Shown: positions 47,996 through 57,581, counted from the stretch's first letter. The stretch: 64,000 nt of DNA from Rhizobium binae (GCF_017357225.1 NZ_CP071604.1:4080001-4144000); one strand, 5' to 3'. Notes: a model not told the origin generated them from the letters alone. Numbers and translations: made by a program.

Positions 47996-49264
47996 GTGAA
48001 CCATTTCGAGTACCGCCACGGCATCCTTCACGCCGAGAACGTTCCCGTTCCCGAGATCGCCAAGGCGGTCGGCACGCCGTTCTACGTCTATTCCACCGCC
48101 ACCCTGGAACGCCATTACCGGGTCTTCTCCGAAGCCTTCGCGGATATGGACTCGATGGTCTGCTACGCGATGAAGGCGAATTCGAACCAGGCGGTGCTGA
48201 AGACTCTGGGTCGCCTCGGCGCCGGCATCGACGTCGTCTCGGAAGGGGAACTGCGCCGCGCGCTCGCAGCCGACATTCCGGCAAGCCGCATCATGTTTTC
48301 AGGCGTCGGGAAGACTCCGTCCGAGATGGATTTCGCGCTCGAGGCCGGCATCTACTGCTTCAACGTCGAATCCGAACCCGAGCTCGAAATCCTCAACCAG
48401 CGCGCCGTCAGCGCCGGAAAGAAGGCCCCCGTCTCCTTCCGCATCAACCCGGATGTCGACGCCAAGACGCATTCGAAGATCTCGACCGGCAAGAAGGAAA
48501 ACAAGTTCGGCATCTCCTGGGAGCGTGCCCGCGCGATCTATGCCCATGCCGCCAAGCTGCCCGGCATCGAGGTCACCGGCATCGACATGCATATCGGCAG
48601 CCAGATCACCGAGCTGCAGCCTTTCGACGACGCTTTCAAGCTGCTGCGCGACCTTGTCGCGACGCTCCGCGCCGATGGCCACACGATCGATCACGTCGAC
48701 ATCGGCGGCGGCCTTGGCGTCCCCTATAAGGACGACAACAATCCGCCGCCGCTGCCGGATGCCTATGCGGCGATCGTCAAGAACCAGCTGCGCGATCTGA
48801 ACTGCAAGGTCATCACCGAGCCCGGCCGCCTGATTGTCGGCAATGCCGGTATTTTCGTGACCGAAGTGCTTTATGTGAAGGACGGCGGCGACAAGACCTT
48901 CGTCATCGTCGACGGCGCGATGAATGATCTCATCCGCCCGACGCTCTACGAGGCCTATCACGAAATCCGCCCGGTGACGATTTCGGCGGCGAACGCGCCG
49001 CGTATCCGCGCCGACGTCGTCGGCCCCGTCTGTGAGACCGGCGACTATCTGGCGCTCGATCGCGAAATGTCGATGCCAAAGCCTGGTGATCTGCTGGCCG
49101 TCAGCACCGCCGGCGCCTATGGCGCCGTCCAGGCCGGCACCTATAACAGCCGCCTGCTGGTCCCCGAAGTTCTGGTCAAGGGCAGCGATTTCCATGCGAT
49201 ACGACCGCGCAGAACCTATGCCGAGCTGATCAGCCTCGATTCGGTTCCGGCTTGGCTCGACTGA
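47996..49264 (+). CDS. lysA: Diaminopimelate decarboxylase
   Basis: Final step of lysine synthesis: PLP-dependent decarboxylation of meso-diaminopimelate. It has 422 residues. The PLP lysine is K60 (CYAMKANSNQ), HIGSQI lies near 199-204, the glycine loop is DIGGGLGVPY, and EPGRLIVGNAG and GPVCETGD follow in the second domain. The GTG start at 47996 is 11 bases after lptM, so the two are likely one transcript. Confidence 0.97.
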   Translation: MNHFEYRHGILHAENVPVPEIAKAVGTPFYVYSTATLERHYRVFSEAFADMDSMVCYAMKANSNQAVLKTLGRLGAGIDVVSEGELRRALAADIPASRIMFSGVGKTPSEMDFALEAGIYCFNVESEPELEILNQRAVSAGKKAPVSFRINPDVDAKTHSKISTGKKENKFGISWERARAIYAHAAKLPGIEVTGIDMHIGSQITELQPFDDAFKLLRDLVATLRADGHTIDHVDIGGGLGVPYKDDNNPPPLPDAYAAIVKNQLRDLNCKVITEPGRLIVGNAGIFVTEVLYVKDGGDKTFVIVDGAMNDLIRPTLYEAYHEIRPVTISAANAPRIRADVVGPVCETGDYLALDREMSMPKPGDLLAVSTAGAYGAVQAGTYNSRLLVPEVLVKGSDFHAIRPRRTYAELISLDSVPAWLD

Positions 49265-49427
49265 CGAGGGCATCACTTTTTGGCGAATAAACGTGAAAAG
49301 CCGGTATTGCCGGCCGCTCGCCCTCGCCTTCGCCACAAAGAGTGTTATCCTTGTCAACCATGAGCCTATTGCCCCGCAATCGCCGGAAGCGCCCTCTGTT
49401 CCACTTGAGATCGCGGAGACCGGACCG

Positions 49428-52076
49428 ATGACAAGCCCCTTCAGGCAGAAGAAGGGTGCATTTGCGCTCCGCCCTGCCCTTGCCCGGCTGGTGACGACAA
49501 AACGTCTGCTGGCGCGCATCGTGCTTTTTTGCGAGCAGCTGCTGCCGCCTCTGGTGCGGGTCCTGTCGGTCGCCGCCCTTTATCTCTCCGCCTCCTGGTT
49601 CGGTGTCTTCCGCAGCGTGCCGGACTGGTTGCGCATCCTTCTGCTGATTGCTTTCGCTCTCGCTTTGCTCGTTGGGCTTCTTCCCTTCCGCAATCTGCGC
49701 TGGCCGAGGATCGCCGAAACCGATCGCATGCTGGAAGAGCGCAACGGCCTGCCTCACCAGCCAATCACCGTCCAGGAAGATGAGCCGGCCTTCGACGCGC
49801 CCTTCGCCCGGGCGCTTTGGCGCGAGCACCAACTGCGGATGGCCGAAAAGATTGCAGCGCTCGATGCGGGCATGCCGAGGCCCGACATTGCCGGGCATGA
49901 CCGTTTCGCCCTTCGCGCCATTCCGGCGCTTCTGCTGGTCACGGCCTACGCTTATTCTCTGTCGATCAATGGCGGTTCGATCAGTGACGCATTGCAGGCA
50001 GCACCCGAACAGGTGACGATCGATCCGGCGGTGCGCATCGACGCCTGGGTGACGCCACCCTCCTATACCGGCCGCGCACCGGTTTACCTGACCGCCGATG
50101 GCAGTGAACAGGCGCCGATCGGCATTCCGCAGTTTTCCTCTCTCACCGTGCGCGTCAGCGGCGGAAAGACGGCCGAAAAGGTCGTGTTCCGCAAGGCGAA
50201 CGGTCAGGCGCAGGATATCGCCGTGCAGGGCGACGCAAGCCCGCGTCAGACAGCTGCGGCGGCCGGCAACCCGCCGGATGCCCCCGCCGGCCAGGCTGCC
50301 ATCGCCCAGACGCATGCGATGAAGCTCGAGGAGAACGGCACGCTCGAAGTCAGCGGCCGCCGCTGGAGCTTCGACATCCTTCCCGACAAGGCGCCAGAAA
50401 TTGCCTTTAACGGCTTGCCGAAGTCCAGCGTCAACGGCGCGCTCGAAATTGGTTTCACCGTCAAGGACGATTACGGCGTCCAAGAGGCTCATGCGGAGAT
50501 CGTACCGGCCGAAACCGATCCGCAAGCAACGCCTCTCTACCCATTGCCGGAGTACAGGCTGGATATCCCCCGCCGCAACGCCCGCGACGCCAAGGGTGTG
50601 ACCAGCCGGAACCTGACCGAACATCCGCTCGCAGGCAAGCGCGTGCGCGTGACGCTTGTCGCCAAGGACGGAGCCGGCCAGACCGGCCGCAGTCCGCCGC
50701 ATGAGATGACGCTGCCGTCGCGGCCCTTCAACGAGCCGCTTGCCGCCGCCGTCGCCGAGGAACGGCAGGTTTTCGCCCTCGACACCCGCAAGATGCCGCA
50801 GGCGATCGCGCTGAACGAGGCGCTGACCATCCGTCCCGAGGAGACCATTCCCAAGCTCACCAATTACCTGCTCCTGGAATCCGCCTTGGCGCGAATGAAG
50901 CTCGCAAAGGGCGAGGAGGCGCTGAAGGATACCGCCCAATATCTCTGGGAAATCGCTCTCGGCATGGAGGACGGCGATCTTTCCCTTGCCGAGCGCAAGC
51001 TGCGCCAGGCCCAGCAGAATCTTGCCGATGCGTTGAACCGCAACGCCCCGGACGAGGAGATCAAGAAGCTGATGGACGAGCTGCGCAAGGCGATGCAGGA
51101 CTATCTGAGCGAGCTCGCCCAGCGCATGCAGAACGCGCCGATGCAGCCCAACCAGAACGCCCAGAACATCCTGCGCCAGCAGGATCTGGAACGGATGATG
51201 GACCAGATCGAAAATCTCGCCCGCTCCGGCAACCGTGACGCGGCCCAGCAGATGCTGTCGGAACTGCAGCGCATGATGAATAATCTGCAGGCCGGCCGGC
51301 CGCAGCGCGGTCAGCAGAGCCAGGAGAATAGTGAGGCCCGCAAGCAGATCGACAAGCTCGGCCAAATCCTGCGCGACCAGCAGAAGCTGATGGAAGAGAC
51401 CTTCCGCCTCGATCAGCAGCTCAAGGACCGCATGCAGCGCGGCGAACCCGATATGGGCGAAGACGATCCGCTGCTCGACGACATGGCCCCCGGCGAAAAC
51501 GGCGAGCCGCAGGAGCAACAACAGGGCCAGCAAGGCCAGGAAGGCCAGCAGCCCTCCGACCAGATGACGGCCGAGCAGTTGCGCGAGGCGTTGAAACAGC
51601 TGCGCGCCCAGCAGGATGGGCTCGGCAAGCAGCTGGGTGAATTGCAGAAAAAGCTGGGCGAGATGGGTATGAAGCCCGGCCCCGGCTTCGGCCAGGCGCA
51701 ACGCGAGATGGAAGGCGCCGGCCGCGAACTCGGCCAGGGCCGCGGCCAGCCGGCCATCGAAAACCAGGGCCGCGCGCTGGAAGCGCTTCGCCAGGGCGCC
51801 CGTGACATGATGAACCAGATGATGCAGGCACAGCAGGGCCAGCAGGGACAAGGCCCGAACGGACAGGTCGGCCAGGGCGAGCAGAACGGCCGCGACCCGC
51901 TCGGCCGTCCGCGCCGGACCCAAGGACCGGACTTCGACGACAGCGTCAAGGTGCCCGATGAAATCGACGTTCAGCGGGCGCGGGAAATCCTCGATGCGAT
52001 CCGCGAAAAACTCGGCAATAATCCGCCGCAGGAAATGGAACGGCGATATCTCGAACGGCTGCTGGATATCCAATAG
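49428..52076 (+). CDS. DUF4175/TIGR02302 family large membrane protein
   Basis: About 882 residues. Two closely spaced N-terminal membrane helices span roughly 38-90 and a third hydrophobic segment lies near 160. A large extracytoplasmic part follows, with Ig-like beta strands (about 180-460) and then a long Gln/Met/Arg-rich helical region (about 530-850). That region holds short runs such as QQQGQQGQEGQQ and RGQQSQENSEARKQ. The family is alphaproteobacterial and I know no function. The ATG at 49428 (MTSPFRQKK) has GGAGA upstream; an in-frame GTG at 49293 is possible. Confidence 0.85.
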   Translation: MTSPFRQKKGAFALRPALARLVTTKRLLARIVLFCEQLLPPLVRVLSVAALYLSASWFGVFRSVPDWLRILLLIAFALALLVGLLPFRNLRWPRIAETDRMLEERNGLPHQPITVQEDEPAFDAPFARALWREHQLRMAEKIAALDAGMPRPDIAGHDRFALRAIPALLLVTAYAYSLSINGGSISDALQAAPEQVTIDPAVRIDAWVTPPSYTGRAPVYLTADGSEQAPIGIPQFSSLTVRVSGGKTAEKVVFRKANGQAQDIAVQGDASPRQTAAAAGNPPDAPAGQAAIAQTHAMKLEENGTLEVSGRRWSFDILPDKAPEIAFNGLPKSSVNGALEIGFTVKDDYGVQEAHAEIVPAETDPQATPLYPLPEYRLDIPRRNARDAKGVTSRNLTEHPLAGKRVRVTLVAKDGAGQTGRSPPHEMTLPSRPFNEPLAAAVAEERQVFALDTRKMPQAIALNEALTIRPEETIPKLTNYLLLESALARMKLAKGEEALKDTAQYLWEIALGMEDGDLSLAERKLRQAQQNLADALNRNAPDEEIKKLMDELRKAMQDYLSELAQRMQNAPMQPNQNAQNILRQQDLERMMDQIENLARSGNRDAAQQMLSELQRMMNNLQAGRPQRGQQSQENSEARKQIDKLGQILRDQQKLMEETFRLDQQLKDRMQRGEPDMGEDDPLLDDMAPGENGEPQEQQQGQQGQEGQQPSDQMTAEQLREALKQLRAQQDGLGKQLGELQKKLGEMGMKPGPGFGQAQREMEGAGRELGQGRGQPAIENQGRALEALRQGARDMMNQMMQAQQGQQGQGPNGQVGQGEQNGRDPLGRPRRTQGPDFDDSVKVPDEIDVQRAREILDAIREKLGNNPPQEMERRYLERLLDIQ

Positions 52077-52086
52077 GCTCTCAAGC

Positions 52087-52126
52087 GCGTAACCCCGAAA
52101 ATCGCAATCGATTTCCGGGGTTACGC
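52087..52126. repeat. 18-4-18 palindrome between DUF4175 gene and cpdR
   Basis: Inverted repeat with 18-bp arms (GCGTAACCCCGAAAATCG and its complement, one mismatch) and a 4-base loop, between convergent genes. Architecture equals the palindrome at 15274-15313, with matching GC.TAA and GAAATCG segments. Confidence 0.75.
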
Positions 52127-52151
52127 GTGAATTCCGAAGAGTGGCCGCGCT

Positions 52152-52511
52152 TTAAGCGACGAGCGCCCGGGCAACTGCCTTGCGGATATCGGGAAGCGCG
52201 AATGGCTTGGCGACGACGTCGATGATCTTTTCGGCAAGGTCGTCGGCCCGTTCGCGCTGCTCGGCATAACCGGTCATCAGCAGGATCTTCAGGCCGGGAA
52301 AGGCGTCCTTTGCCTGATGGGCGAGTTCGATGCCGTCCATCACAGGCATGCGGATATCGGACAGCAGCAGGTCGTAGACTCCATCCTTCAGCTTCTCCAG
52401 CCCCTCGGCGCCATCGGCCGCTTCATCAGTCTCGTGACCGTCGAGCCTGAGCGCCCGGGCTACGAAAGACCGCAGGGAGTCCTCGTCTTCCGTAATCAGA
52501 ATTCTTGCCAT
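52152..52511 (-). CDS. cpdR: Response regulator CpdR
   Basis: 119-residue single-domain receiver. The acidic pocket is E9-D10, the phosphorylated residue is D52 (LLSDIRMPVMDG) and the conserved lysine lies in VVAKPFAL. The N-terminal MARILITEDEDSLRSFVARA pattern is that of CpdR. In Caulobacter and Sinorhizobium, unphosphorylated CpdR guides ClpXP to degrade CtrA and other cell-cycle regulators. Its kinase (CckA-ChpT) is not in the window. It is convergent with the DUF4175 gene. Confidence 0.92.
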   Translation of the reverse strand: MARILITEDEDSLRSFVARALRLDGHETDEAADGAEGLEKLKDGVYDLLLSDIRMPVMDGIELAHQAKDAFPGLKILLMTGYAEQRERADDLAEKIIDVVAKPFALPDIRKAVARALVA

Positions 52512-52681
52512 ATGTGCATGCTCCGTCTTCAGCCCCCGCGACGGAAATCACCAGACTTTCCTTTTCGATCGGTAAAGATGGCGAAGCGATGGACGGGATG
52601 GTTAACAACCCGTCTCGAGCGACGGCAGAGCGCCACGCATCTTTTCCAGACGTGCGAAGGCGCTGCGGTGCTGCCGATATT

Positions 52682-53224
52682 TCAGGCGTCGCCAGTCACC
52701 ACTCCGACGAAGGGCAGTTCACGAAAGGCATAGGCGACATCCATGCCGTAGCCGACGACGAAATAGTCGGGGCATTCGAATCCGACATAATCAGCCTCCA
52801 GCTTTTCCTTGCGCTTGACGCGCTTGTCGAGCAGCACGGCGATCGTAACGTTGCGGGCGCCACGCTCGAACAGCAGTTCCTTGGCAAAAAGCAGCGTTCG
52901 GCCGGATTCGAGAATATCGTCGATCAACAGAACGTCGCGGCCATGCACATCGCTGTCGATATCCTTGACGATGCGCACGCCTTGCGAGACCGTACCGCTG
53001 CCATAGCTGGACAGCGTGATGAACTCGACCTCGGGGGCAAGCCCGGTGTCATGCAGGGCGCGGATCAGGTCAGCGGCGAAAATGAAGGAGCCCTTCAGCA
53101 CGGCAATGACGAGCAGGTCCTTGGTCGGACCGTTGGCGATCTCCCGCGCCATCGCATGATTGCGCTCGGCGATCTGTTCGGCGGTGAAGAGCGGCTCGAT
53201 ATTTTTTCCGCGCACGACAGGCAT
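52682..53224 (-). CDS. hpt: Hypoxanthine phosphoribosyltransferase
   Basis: Purine salvage enzyme that converts hypoxanthine (and often guanine) to the nucleotide with PRPP. It has 180 residues. The PRPP loop is VLLIDDILESGRTL near 99-112; KGSFIFAADL and LEADYVGFECPDYFVVGYG are the substrate-binding parts. The start at 53224 (MPVVRGKN) gives normal length; a frame extending upstream is not supported. It stands alone on the minus strand. Confidence 0.94.
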   Translation of the reverse strand: MPVVRGKNIEPLFTAEQIAERNHAMAREIANGPTKDLLVIAVLKGSFIFAADLIRALHDTGLAPEVEFITLSSYGSGTVSQGVRIVKDIDSDVHGRDVLLIDDILESGRTLLFAKELLFERGARNVTIAVLLDKRVKRKEKLEADYVGFECPDYFVVGYGMDVAYAFRELPFVGVVTGDA

Positions 53225-53356
53225 AGGCTTGCTCCCTGAAAAGAAGGGTAAGCCGTTAGCACATATGCGAGCTTGAAACAGCCTCGCCAGCCAGGAAATT
53301 AACCGGATTGGCGCGACCTGTGGCAGGAAAAGTGTGCCGCGCCCCATCCGGCGCGT

Positions 53357-54010
53357 CTAAGGCAGGAACGAAAGCCGGATCTCCGGCAATTTTCCGCCGG
53401 CATGCTGGACACGCGCCGAAAAGCCCCGGCTCTGGCCGCCATAGATGACGTCGACAGGTGGGTTGATAACGATGCTCGCGGTCAACCGCTCGTCAGTCAC
53501 GAGATCGGCGCGGATCGGCTGCAGCGTCTGCGTCGTGCCGCTGTCGTTTTCGATGATGCCGTTGATGACGAGCACCCGCATGCCGTTCGCATCACGCGGC
53601 GTCGCGGTCACATGGGTGAAATGCAGCGGCGTTCCGGAATAAGGTCGGCCGCTCGACAGGCTGGAGAAGCCACCCGCAAGCCCGAAGACGAGCACGGCGA
53701 GCGACAGCACCAGGATGGCGAAACTGCGGATCGAGGCGCGCTGCAGGAAGGCTTCCGCTTCCCGCAGCACGAAAGCGGCCGCCGGCGGCATCAGCGGCAG
53801 CCGCGCGGCGTGCGCCTCGATGGTGCGCCTGCGGTTGTCGTTAGGGGTCCTTGCAGCGAATTCCCGCGGCCGTACCTTGCCGAGCGTGACGAATTCGGCG
53901 TCGGCGATATCGGCAGGGCGCAGATTGCGTTGCGGGCGGCTAGCGGGTTCGGGCGGCAGGAAATCATAGGCCTGGCCCGGTGTCCGGCGGCTGAAGAAGG
54001 ATGCTTCCAT
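53357..54010 (-). CDS. Membrane protein with DUF3426-like C-terminal domain
   Basis: 217 residues. A basic cytoplasmic N-terminus (about 1-90), one transmembrane helix (FAILVLSLAVLVFGLAGGF, about 96-115) and an extracytoplasmic beta-rich domain with LVINGIIENDS and QSRGFSARV, typical of DUF3426. Relatives often have an N-terminal zinc ribbon; none is present here. It is divergent from ftsEX, a common arrangement in alphaproteobacteria, so a link to division or the envelope is likely but unproven. The start is MEASFFSRRT. Confidence 0.75.
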   Translation of the reverse strand: MEASFFSRRTPGQAYDFLPPEPASRPQRNLRPADIADAEFVTLGKVRPREFAARTPNDNRRRTIEAHAARLPLMPPAAAFVLREAEAFLQRASIRSFAILVLSLAVLVFGLAGGFSSLSSGRPYSGTPLHFTHVTATPRDANGMRVLVINGIIENDSGTTQTLQPIRADLVTDERLTASIVINPPVDVIYGGQSRGFSARVQHAGGKLPEIRLSFLP

Positions 54011-54216
54011 GGTCGCTGCCTCGCAGATGTCCACATGGTTTCACTGCCAGTGCTAATCTTGGCATTGAAACGAATCCTTCTCAGTCGTAAATTTTAATGG
54101 TTAATGCTTCGCAAAGATCGCCATCAAACGGGCGTCTTTCCGGCAAAATTTACCGGCTGTTAACGGTGTTGGTTAACAAGTCACGCGGCGAAACCAAGAA
54201 CAGACTGAGCTGCCCG

Positions 54217-54876
54217 TTGATCCACTTCGAGAATGTCGGTTTGCGTTACGGCATGGGCCCGGAAATCCTCCGGGACCTGACCTTCGACATTCCGAAGAAA
54301 TCCTTTCAGTTCCTGACCGGTCCGTCCGGCGCGGGCAAGACATCCCTGCTGCGGCTGCTCTTCATGTCGCTGCAGCCGACGCGCGGGCTGATCCGCATGT
54401 TCGGGCGCGACATTTCCGAAATTCCCCGGCCCGAGCTGCCGCTGCTGCGCCGGCGCGTCGGCATCGTCTTCCAGGATTTCCGTCTGCTCGATCATCTCAC
54501 CACCTATGAGAACGTCGCTTTGCCCTTACGGGTGCGCGGCAAGGAGGAAAGCTCCTACAAGACCGACGTCCTGGAACTGTTGAAATGGGTTGGCCTTGGC
54601 GAACGCATCAACGTGCTGCCGCCGGTGCTCTCCGGCGGCGAGAAGCAGCGCGCCGCGATCGCCCGGGCGCTGATGGACCGGCCGGAAGTGCTGCTGGCCG
54701 ACGAGCCGACCGGCAATGTCGATCCGCCGATGGCCCGGCGCCTGCTCAATCTGTTCCTCGAGCTCAATCGGCTCGGCACGGCGGTCGTGATCGCCACCCA
54801 CGATCTGGCGCTGATGGAGCAGGTCGAGGCCCGCCGCATGATCCTCTCGGAAGGGCATCTCGATATCTATGACTGA
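54217..54876 (+). CDS. ftsE: Cell division ATP-binding protein FtsE
   Basis: ATPase of the FtsEX complex, which activates septal peptidoglycan hydrolases through a periplasmic partner. It has 219 residues: Walker A GPSGAGKT at 35-42, signature LSGGEKQRAAIARAL near 138-152 and Walker B VLLADEPTGN. The start is a TTG at 54217 that gives the family-typical MIHFENVGLRYG; an ATG at 54097 adds 40 residues without homology. The stop overlaps the ftsX start by 8 bases. Confidence 0.93.
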   Translation: MIHFENVGLRYGMGPEILRDLTFDIPKKSFQFLTGPSGAGKTSLLRLLFMSLQPTRGLIRMFGRDISEIPRPELPLLRRRVGIVFQDFRLLDHLTTYENVALPLRVRGKEESSYKTDVLELLKWVGLGERINVLPPVLSGGEKQRAAIARALMDRPEVLLADEPTGNVDPPMARRLLNLFLELNRLGTAVVIATHDLALMEQVEARRMILSEGHLDIYD

Positions 54877-55882
54877 GCCCCCATCCAGCAGCCGGGAGAA
54901 GGCGCCGGCCCAGGCCCAGCAGAAGCGGCCGGAAATGCGCGTGCGCCCGACCGCGCCGATCCTGCCGCCTTCCAATATTCAGGGCAACGCCCTGATGGTG
55001 GTGATATCGATCATGGCCTTTCTCGCCTGCCTGACGCTCGGCGGCGTCAGCATGGTGCGTTCGACGGCGGCGAGCTGGGAGAGCCAGATCTCCCGCGAGA
55101 TCACCATCCAGATCAAGCCGGACGACAATCTCGACATGGAAAAGGCGCTGATTCAGGCCCGCGACCTGGCGCTGACATTCGTCGGCACCAAAAGCGGCCA
55201 GATCGTCGACGAGGCAGCCACCGCCCGTCTGCTCGAACCCTGGCTCGGTCCCGGCCTCGACCTCAAGGATCTGCCCGTCCCCCGGCTCGTCGTCATCACC
55301 ATCGACGAGAGCAATCCGCCGGATTTCGATGCAATGCGCGGCCTCCTCAAGGACAGCATCCCGCAGGCGAGCCTCGACGATCACCGCACCTGGGTCGACC
55401 GGCTGGTGTCCATGGCGCACACGACGGTGCTGATCGGCACCGGCGTCCTGCTGCTGGTGTGTTCGGCAATGGTGCTGACCGTCGTCTTCGCCACACGCGG
55501 TGCGCTGTCGGGCAATCGACACATCGTCGAAGTGCTGCATTTCGTCGGCGCCGAAAGCTCCTTCGTCGCCACCGAGTTCCAGAAGCATTTCCTGAAGATC
55601 AGCCTCAAAGGCTCGGCGATCGGCAGCGCGCTTGCCACCCTTTTCTTTGCCACCGCCGGCTTCTGGCAAAGCCGCACGCTGGCGACGCCGGAAACGGATC
55701 AGGCAACCGTGCTGTTCGGCACCTTTTCCGTTGGCGTTCTCGGTTATGCCGGCATCTTCGCGACCATGATCGTCATCGCGCTGCTGACGACCGTCACCGC
55801 GCGGCTGACCGTCATGCGAACGATCTATGAAATCGATACATTGCGCTCGGACCCGACGCGCACCGACGGCATCGCAAGTTGA
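54869..55882 (+). CDS. ftsX: Cell division protein FtsX
   Basis: Membrane partner of FtsE. It has 337 residues with an N-terminal cytoplasmic tail, one helix (about 38-60), a periplasmic loop of about 130 residues that would contact the hydrolase activator, and three C-terminal helices with the FtsX/MacB-type core. It is translationally coupled to ftsE. The genes ydcF and plsC follow in the same direction. Confidence 0.92.
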   Translation: MTEPPSSSREKAPAQAQQKRPEMRVRPTAPILPPSNIQGNALMVVISIMAFLACLTLGGVSMVRSTAASWESQISREITIQIKPDDNLDMEKALIQARDLALTFVGTKSGQIVDEAATARLLEPWLGPGLDLKDLPVPRLVVITIDESNPPDFDAMRGLLKDSIPQASLDDHRTWVDRLVSMAHTTVLIGTGVLLLVCSAMVLTVVFATRGALSGNRHIVEVLHFVGAESSFVATEFQKHFLKISLKGSAIGSALATLFFATAGFWQSRTLATPETDQATVLFGTFSVGVLGYAGIFATMIVIALLTTVTARLTVMRTIYEIDTLRSDPTRTDGIAS

Positions 55883-55949
55883 TCGTGGCCATGTCGTTTT
55901 GTCATTAAAGCGTCTGTTCCACGCCGTAATCAGCGTATAATCACGATTC

Positions 55950-56666
55950 ATGACCATGGGCCATACGACACGCAACCCGATTCGGCGGGATCCGGAGCTT
56001 GATCGCCCGGCAGGCCTGCCGCCGCGGCGCGGGCCGATCCGGCGCCTGCTGCGCTGGGCCGGCTTTGGTTGCGTTCTGGCGATCGCCCTGCTGTTCGGCG
56101 GCTTCCTCCGCTTTGCCGATTCGGTGACGACGCTTAAGCCCCCGGTCGAGCCGAAGGCGGACGCGATCGTCGTGCTGACAGGGGGCTACCAGCGCATCGA
56201 CCAGGCCGTGGAACTGCTGCAGAAGGGTGCCGGCAAGCGGCTCTTGATCTCCGGCGTCCACCCGACAACGACGCCGGCCCAGATCCGCAAGATGACGCAG
56301 GGCTCGGCCGATCTCTTCTCCTGCTGCGTCGATATCGGGCATGACGCCTTGGACACGATCGGCAATGCCGAGGAGACCTCCAACTGGATCCATGCCAAGG
56401 GATACAGAAGCGTGCTCGTCGTCACCAACAATTATCATATGCCGCGCAGCCTAGCCGAACTCTCCTATGTCGACCCGGACATCGACTTCATCGCCTATCC
56501 GGTGGTCAACTCGGATCTGAAGACCCGCAACTGGTTCACCGACCCGAACGCGATGCGCGTCATGCTGGCCGAATATGCGAAGGTGCTGCTGGCCGGCGCC
56601 CGCAACATTACCGGCTTCGGCCGTCATACCGGATTGCGCTCGGCCAGCGCGTCCGCCTCAAACTAG
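55950..56666 (+). CDS. YdcF/ElyC family membrane protein (DUF218)
   Basis: 238 residues with an N-terminal membrane helix (about 31-52) and a DUF218 domain: ADAIVVLTGGYQRIDQAVEL near 69-88, then SGVHPTTTPAQ and the NEYHM-like motif VTNNYHMPRS. ElyC and SanA relatives act in cell-wall or undecaprenyl-lipid metabolism. It lies between ftsX and plsC, consistent with an envelope role, but the reaction is unknown. Confidence 0.85.
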   Translation: MTMGHTTRNPIRRDPELDRPAGLPPRRGPIRRLLRWAGFGCVLAIALLFGGFLRFADSVTTLKPPVEPKADAIVVLTGGYQRIDQAVELLQKGAGKRLLISGVHPTTTPAQIRKMTQGSADLFSCCVDIGHDALDTIGNAEETSNWIHAKGYRSVLVVTNNYHMPRSLAELSYVDPDIDFIAYPVVNSDLKTRNWFTDPNAMRVMLAEYAKVLLAGARNITGFGRHTGLRSASASASN

Positions 56667-56752
56667 GTTTTACATCCGGGCGGCATCAAACGCTTTTTAT
56701 GACGACCAATATCGTGTAGGCCGGTCGCGTGAGCATGCCTCGGGAAAATTTC

Positions 56753-57550
56753 ATGATCGCCCTGCGTTCCGTCCTCTTCAACACGATCTTCTACGCTAAT
56801 CTCATTATCCGGATGATCGTGCTCTCTCCCTATTATTTCGTGGTGCCGCGGCTTACGGCCTATGCGATCCCGAAGAACTGGGCGCGCTCCAACCACTGGC
56901 TGATGCGCATGATCATCGGCACGACCTTTGAGATCGAGGGGCTGGAGAACCTGCCTGATGGCAGCTTTATCCTGGCGCCGAAGCACCAGTCCTTCTGGGA
57001 TACCTACGCGCTGCTGCCGAAACTCAAGGACCCTGTCTACATCCTGAAGCGCGAGCTCATGTGGATTCCGCTCTTCGGCTGGTATGCGAAAAAGCAGCGC
57101 ATGATCCCGGTCGATCGCGGCGCGCGCGGCAAAGTGATGGTGGAAGTGTTGAAACGCACGAGGGAAGAGCTTTCGACCGGCCGCCAGCTTATCATCTATC
57201 CAGAGGGTACCCGCCGGCCGCCGGGCGCCGAGCCCGTCTATAAATACGGCATCGCCCGCATGTACCGCGACCTCGCCATACCCGTGGTGCCGGTCGCCAT
57301 GCATCCCGGCCTGTTCTGGCCGCGGCGGAGCTTCCGTCGTTACCCCGGCCACTTCAAAGTCCGGATCCTGCCGCCGATCATGCCTGGAATGGACCCCGAT
57401 GCCTTTTTCGCCCATCTGATTGAGGTGACCGAACGGGCAAGCGACGAACTGCTGCTCGACACTGTCGAACGCAATCCGCATCTGCCGCTGCCGCCGACAG
57501 CGATCGCCAGGCTGACGGAGTTGCGCAAGGTGAAGGCGGCGACGGCCTGA
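56753..57550 (+). CDS. plsC: 1-acyl-sn-glycerol-3-phosphate acyltransferase
   Basis: Makes phosphatidic acid by acylating lysophosphatidate at the inner membrane. The HX4D motif is HQSFWD, the substrate motif is YPEGTR, and an N-terminal hydrophobic segment anchors it. I chose the ATG at 56753 (MIALRSVLF) with GGGA upstream; in-frame codons at 56729 (GTG) and 56735 (ATG) are possible. It closes the ftsE-ftsX-ydcF-plsC run and is convergent with chaC. Confidence 0.92.
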   Translation: MIALRSVLFNTIFYANLIIRMIVLSPYYFVVPRLTAYAIPKNWARSNHWLMRMIIGTTFEIEGLENLPDGSFILAPKHQSFWDTYALLPKLKDPVYILKRELMWIPLFGWYAKKQRMIPVDRGARGKVMVEVLKRTREELSTGRQLIIYPEGTRRPPGAEPVYKYGIARMYRDLAIPVVPVAMHPGLFWPRRSFRRYPGHFKVRILPPIMPGMDPDAFFAHLIEVTERASDELLLDTVERNPHLPLPPTAIARLTELRKVKAATA

Positions 57551-57562
57551 AATTACAGGGCC

Positions 57563-57581
57563 GCGCGTCTTTCAGACGCGC
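57563..57581. terminator. Hairpin between plsC and chaC
   Basis: 8-bp arms (GCGCGTCT / AGACGCGC) with a 3-base loop between convergent genes; it overlaps the chaC stop codon. No T-run, so weak evidence for termination. Confidence 0.4.

Noticed and set aside
49230-52073. 947-codon open frame opposite the DUF4175 gene
   Set aside because: Composition is dominated by reversed Gln/Leu-rich repeats; no domain is recognisable, and the plus-strand protein has proper membrane segments and a family match.
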